Shown: piece after piece, positions 38,717 through 41,665 of the stretch | Position numbering within the stretch: the first letter of the stretch is position 1 | How the letters are laid out: every line of letters begins with the position of its first letter | Assembly (NCBI GenBank): GCA_937927795.1 | Contig: CALBSF010000204.1 | Coordinates: forward strand, 1-41,665 | Origin: an uncultured Rickettsiales bacterium | Lineage (GTDB): Bacteria; Pseudomonadota; Alphaproteobacteria; Rickettsiales; UBA1997 | Length of the DNA stretch: 41,665 nucleotides | Direction of reading: 5' to 3' | Notes under the pieces: generated by a model | Seen by the model: the letters and a program-made list of their open reading frames with translations, nothing else | The model's database searches: none | What the model was told of the DNA's origin: nothing | Position numbers and translations under genes: made by a program

Positions 38717-40425
38717 CGCAACAATACTACAGCCTTATTACCAATAATGGTCTGTTGAAAGAAGCGGCGGCAAATGCACCAGGAGGATCGGCAATTGATT
38801 TAACTCATATTGCGGTTGGTGATGCAAACGGAACAAGTTACAATCCAAACGGCGCACAAACTGCTCTGATACATGAAGTTTATCGCACAACTTTAACTCA
38901 TGTTGCAATTGATGAAGCCAATTCAAATCAGCTAATTGTTGAGGGAGTCATCAACGAAGAGATTGGTTCTTTTTATATCAGAGAAGTTGGAATTTTTGAT
39001 TCTGACGGACATCTTTTTGCCATTGGAAAATATCCGGAAACTTACAAATCTGCATCATCAACTGGCTCAGGAAAAAGACTTTATATCAGGATGATTTTGG
39101 GGTTTACCAATTCTCCTCAAGTCAATCTGGTTCAGTCAGAAGATTTAAATAATGATCCGAATTTCAATGCTAATGTCATAAGTGCGATTGCCACAATCAA
39201 TGCTGCTTTAGCACAAAAACTTGCAAAAGCACAAAACCTTGCTGACGTTGAGGATGATGCGCAAGCCAGAGCAAATATTGGTTTAGAGATAGGAGTTAAT
39301 GTTCAGGCTTTTGCTGCGAATTTAGCTGCACTTGCCGGACTAACTGGTGCTGCAAAAAAAATTCCCTACTTTACTGGTTCTGGACAGATGGGTGTTGCTG
39401 ACCTGTTTTCAAATAAAAATGCGGTCATCAATGGCGACTTTAACATTTGGCAAAGAGGAGTCTCTTTTGTAAGTGTTGTTGATCAGCAATACACTGCTGA
39501 CAGATGGCTTTATGCAAAAAGTGGTGCAATGGTTCATGACATCAGCAGATCAACTGATGTTCCAACTGTAGCACAAGCAGGAAGAGTTTTTAATTATTCA
39601 CTGCTGATTGATTGCCAAACGATCGACAGCTCAATTTCTGCAACTGATTTTTGTGTAATTGAGCAACGGATCGAAGGATATAATTTTTTACCAATCGCAC
39701 AAAGACCGCTGACTCTTTCCTTTTGGGTTAAGGCAACCAAAATCGGCATACATTGTGCTTACATAAAAAATACAGGTGGCGACAAAGCCTATGTTGCAGA
39801 GTTTACAATTAACGCTTCTGACACTTGGGAATTTAAAACTATAAACTTTCCTGCAACACCATCAGCAGGAACATGGAATTATACTAACGGCATCGGACTT
39901 TTTGTTGGCTTCACTCTTGCTTGTGGTTCAAATCTTCAAACTATAGCTGGAGCATGGCAAAATAATGGCGCCATTGGAAGTTCTAATCAGGTTAACGCAT
40001 GCGACAGTGCTTCAAATAATTTCAGAATATGCGGTGTTCAGTTGGAGAGTGGATCAATTGCTACAGATTTTGAACAAAGATCAATAAATCATGAGCTAAC
40101 ACTTTGTCAAAGGTATTACGAGAAAAGCTATAATTTTGCGGTTAATCCTGGAGCAATAACTGCGGAAGGTTCTTATGTTTACACTGGTCAAAATGCTCAA
40201 ACTGGCCATAGTACCTTTAAATTTTCAGTTCCAAAAAGGTCGGTTCCATCAATTTCAATTTATAGCCCAAATACAGGCTCTGCAGGCAAAATATTATTTG
40301 CAGGAGCTGATATAAATGCCACCGTTGTAAATCCAGGAGAAATGTGTTCTTCCGTTAGGCCGTCAAGTGTTTTTGGAACTATTTCGGAAGCTGTCTATCA
40401 TTGGGTTTCTATTGCAGAGTTATAG
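38713..40425 (+). CDS. Tail fibre protein 1 (gpH/tail-collar type)
   Basis: 570 residues. The N-terminal 150 residues are the P2 gpH-like baseplate-attachment domain (MTQQYYSLITNNGLLKEAAANAPGG..., FYIREVGIFDSDGHLFAIGKYPE). A shaft section with DDAQARANIGLEI and a low-complexity Ala/Leu stretch follows. The receptor-binding half starts at about residue 235 (VINGDFNIWQRGVSF...YTADRWLY) and resembles carbohydrate-binding beta-sandwiches, ending in VQLESGSIATDFEQRSINHELTLCQRYYEKS. It would determine host range. It is followed after 25 bases by a paralogue. Confidence 0.9.
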   Translation: MTQQYYSLITNNGLLKEAAANAPGGSAIDLTHIAVGDANGTSYNPNGAQTALIHEVYRTTLTHVAIDEANSNQLIVEGVINEEIGSFYIREVGIFDSDGHLFAIGKYPETYKSASSTGSGKRLYIRMILGFTNSPQVNLVQSEDLNNDPNFNANVISAIATINAALAQKLAKAQNLADVEDDAQARANIGLEIGVNVQAFAANLAALAGLTGAAKKIPYFTGSGQMGVADLFSNKNAVINGDFNIWQRGVSFVSVVDQQYTADRWLYAKSGAMVHDISRSTDVPTVAQAGRVFNYSLLIDCQTIDSSISATDFCVIEQRIEGYNFLPIAQRPLTLSFWVKATKIGIHCAYIKNTGGDKAYVAEFTINASDTWEFKTINFPATPSAGTWNYTNGIGLFVGFTLACGSNLQTIAGAWQNNGAIGSSNQVNACDSASNNFRICGVQLESGSIATDFEQRSINHELTLCQRYYEKSYNFAVNPGAITAEGSYVYTGQNAQTGHSTFKFSVPKRSVPSISIYSPNTGSAGKILFAGADINATVVNPGEMCSSVRPSSVFGTISEAVYHWVSIAEL

Positions 40426-40450
40426 AAATAGATCATGCCGCAAATAAAAA

Positions 40451-41665
40451 ATGACTCAACAATACTACAGTATTATCACAAATATAGGCTTGCTAAAAAA
40501 CGCTGCGGCAAATGCTCCTGGCGGTTCTCTTGTAAATCTTACGCATCTTGCAGTTGGTGATGCGTCATACAATCCAACAGGGTCTGCAACAGCTTTACAA
40601 AATGAAAGATATCGCACGACACTTACCCATGTTGTAATTGACGAAAATAACCCGAACCAACTTATTGTTGAAGCTGTAATCAATGAAACCGTCGGACCAT
40701 TTTACATTCGTGAAGTAGGAATTTTTGATTCCGCAGGAACTTTATTTGCGATTGGTAAATACCCCGAAACATTCAAACCAGATTTACCAGCTGGATCAGG
40801 AAAGCGTCTTTATATCAGAATGATTCTTGGTTTTGCCAGCTCACCAAATGTTGAGTTGGTAATTTCTAGCGACATCAATAATGATCCGAATTTTTCGACT
40901 GATGTAAACAATGCTCTAGCACAGCGTCTTGTTAAAACTCAGAACTTATCTGATTTAAGCGACCTTGCAGCAGCAAGAAATAACCTACAAATTTACAGTA
41001 AAACTGAAATCAAAAACCTGCTAAAAAAGAATTACCTCATCAATGGCAATTTTGATTTTTGGCAACGCGGTTCAACCACAACTACTAACGGCGTTTATCT
41101 TGCTGACAGGTTTGTTGGCTATAATGGCGATGGAGCAAGAACATATTCACGCGGAAGTTTTACTATTGGACAAACTGATGTTCCAAATAATCCGAAATAT
41201 TACTTAAGGCATCAACAAACTACACCCGCTTCAGCTTCAAGCCCTTCTATTCATCAAAGAATTGAAGAAGTCAGAACTCTATCAGGACAAAAAGCAACTT
41301 TGTCATTTTATGCCAAGGTTGCCAGCGGAACTCTGGCGGTAATTCCAAGATTCACACAAAACTTTAGTTCTGGAGGAAGCGCGGCCGTAACAGTTGATGG
41401 CGCTACTGTCACTCTTAACACCTCATGGCAGAGATTTGAGGTTACAGTTGATATTCCATCAATCAGCGGAAAAACAGTTGGCAGCAACAACAATCTGGCA
41501 CTGATCTTTGTTCTTCCTACGGGAGTGACATTTGATTTCAACCTGGCTCAGGTGCAGTTAGAAAAAGGTTCTATCGCCACTGATTTTCAGTTTCGGCATA
41601 TCACTGAAGAGCTGGTTTTGTGCCAAAGATATTTCCAAAAATCTTATCCGGCAGATGTCGATCCA
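40451..41665 (+). CDS. Tail fibre protein 2, paralogue, 3' partial
   Basis: The frame is open from ATG 40451 through the window edge (405 codons) and has no stop here, so the gene is incomplete. It starts MTQQYYSIITNIGLLKNAAANAPGG and parallels fibre 1 along the attachment domain (FYIREVGIFDSAGTLFAIGKYPE). It lacks fibre 1's mid-shaft section (about 30-40 residues) and has instead YSKTEIKNLLKKNYLINGNFDFWQRG. The receptor half differs more (LADRFVGYNGDGARTYSRG) but again ends VQLEKGSIATDFQFRHITEELVLCQRYFQKSY. No strong ribosome site precedes the ATG. Confidence 0.88.
   Translation, partial: MTQQYYSIITNIGLLKNAAANAPGGSLVNLTHLAVGDASYNPTGSATALQNERYRTTLTHVVIDENNPNQLIVEAVINETVGPFYIREVGIFDSAGTLFAIGKYPETFKPDLPAGSGKRLYIRMILGFASSPNVELVISSDINNDPNFSTDVNNALAQRLVKTQNLSDLSDLAAARNNLQIYSKTEIKNLLKKNYLINGNFDFWQRGSTTTTNGVYLADRFVGYNGDGARTYSRGSFTIGQTDVPNNPKYYLRHQQTTPASASSPSIHQRIEEVRTLSGQKATLSFYAKVASGTLAVIPRFTQNFSSGGSAAVTVDGATVTLNTSWQRFEVTVDIPSISGKTVGSNNNLALIFVLPTGVTFDFNLAQVQLEKGSIATDFQFRHITEELVLCQRYFQKSYPADVDP

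Larger units (their letters stand above)
9770..41665. mobile_element. Prophage (integration cassette, replication, packaging, head, baseplate, tail fibre), right end outside window
   Basis: A continuous run of phage genes: minus-strand serine recombinase cassette, early and replication operon, DNA methyltransferases, terminase, portal, protease, capsid, baseplate V-W-J-I and two tail fibres. The left boundary is inferred to lie between the TpsB operon and the recombinase cassette (about 9356-9770). No att repeat is identified. Sheath, tube, tape-measure and lysis genes are absent and presumably lie to the right. No tyrosine integrase or Mu-type transposase is seen, so the serine recombinase is the likely integrase. 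Confidence 0.85.

Overview
The window is AT-rich bacterial DNA with two parts. Positions 1 to about 9.4 kb hold a two-partner secretion locus that looks like a polymorphic-toxin or contact-dependent-inhibition island. From about 9.77 kb to the right edge there is a prophage with a contractile-tail (myovirus-like) morphogenesis module, cut off at the window end. Several families (DUF2924, DUF3489, DUF6362, DUF6511-like, and the large serine recombinase with its small partner genes) are typical of alphaproteobacterial mobile elements. The low GC content fits an AT-rich, perhaps host-associated, alphaproteobacterium. I cannot name a genus.

Left island (1-9355, + strand, one tight operon): the C-terminal 2.2 thousand residues of a giant haemagglutinin-repeat exoprotein (TpsA/CdiA-like, 5' end outside the window), an Imm27-type immunity protein, an RDD-family membrane protein, and the Omp85-type outer-membrane transporter TpsB. 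A small unknown gene follows at 9482.

Phage integration and early region (9770-12145 on -, then 12490-14973 on +): a four-gene minus-strand cassette encodes a small protein, a DUF2924 protein, a large serine recombinase and an HTH protein. A divergent promoter region separates it from two unrecognised, translationally coupled proteins. A MerR/excisionase-type HTH protein comes next.

Replication and recombination region (14970-23292, +): a Sak4-like RecA-fold ATPase, an SSB-like DUF669-type protein, an SF2 helicase, a DUF6511-like protein, a PD-(D/E)XK nuclease and a Toprim primase/RecA-type helicase, nearly all overlapping by a few bases. The operon ends in an iteron-like GATTCC array and a ladder of mutually exclusive hairpins. 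A RuvC-like resolvase, a small unknown and a DUF6362 protein follow.

Methylation region (23377-27696): a possible GpZ-like tail protein, a terminator, a cluster of GGTGCGCA operator-like repeats, a C5-cytosine methyltransferase and a ParB-domain/N-methyltransferase fusion. The cytosine methyltransferase gene is overprinted almost end to end by a second long open frame with a repeated Trp-Pro-Thr motif; this is the most striking observation here. Two small minus-strand genes, one encoding DUF3489, each follow the same roughly 70-bp upstream element.

Late region (27842-41665, +): Nu1-like small terminase, GpA-type large terminase, gpW, lambda-type portal, S49 protease/scaffold, decoration protein, Mu gpT-like capsid, head-tail completion proteins, baseplate V, W, J and I, and two tandem paralogous tail-fibre genes. 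The second fibre gene runs off the window. Sheath, tube, tape measure and lysis genes are not seen and would be expected further right.
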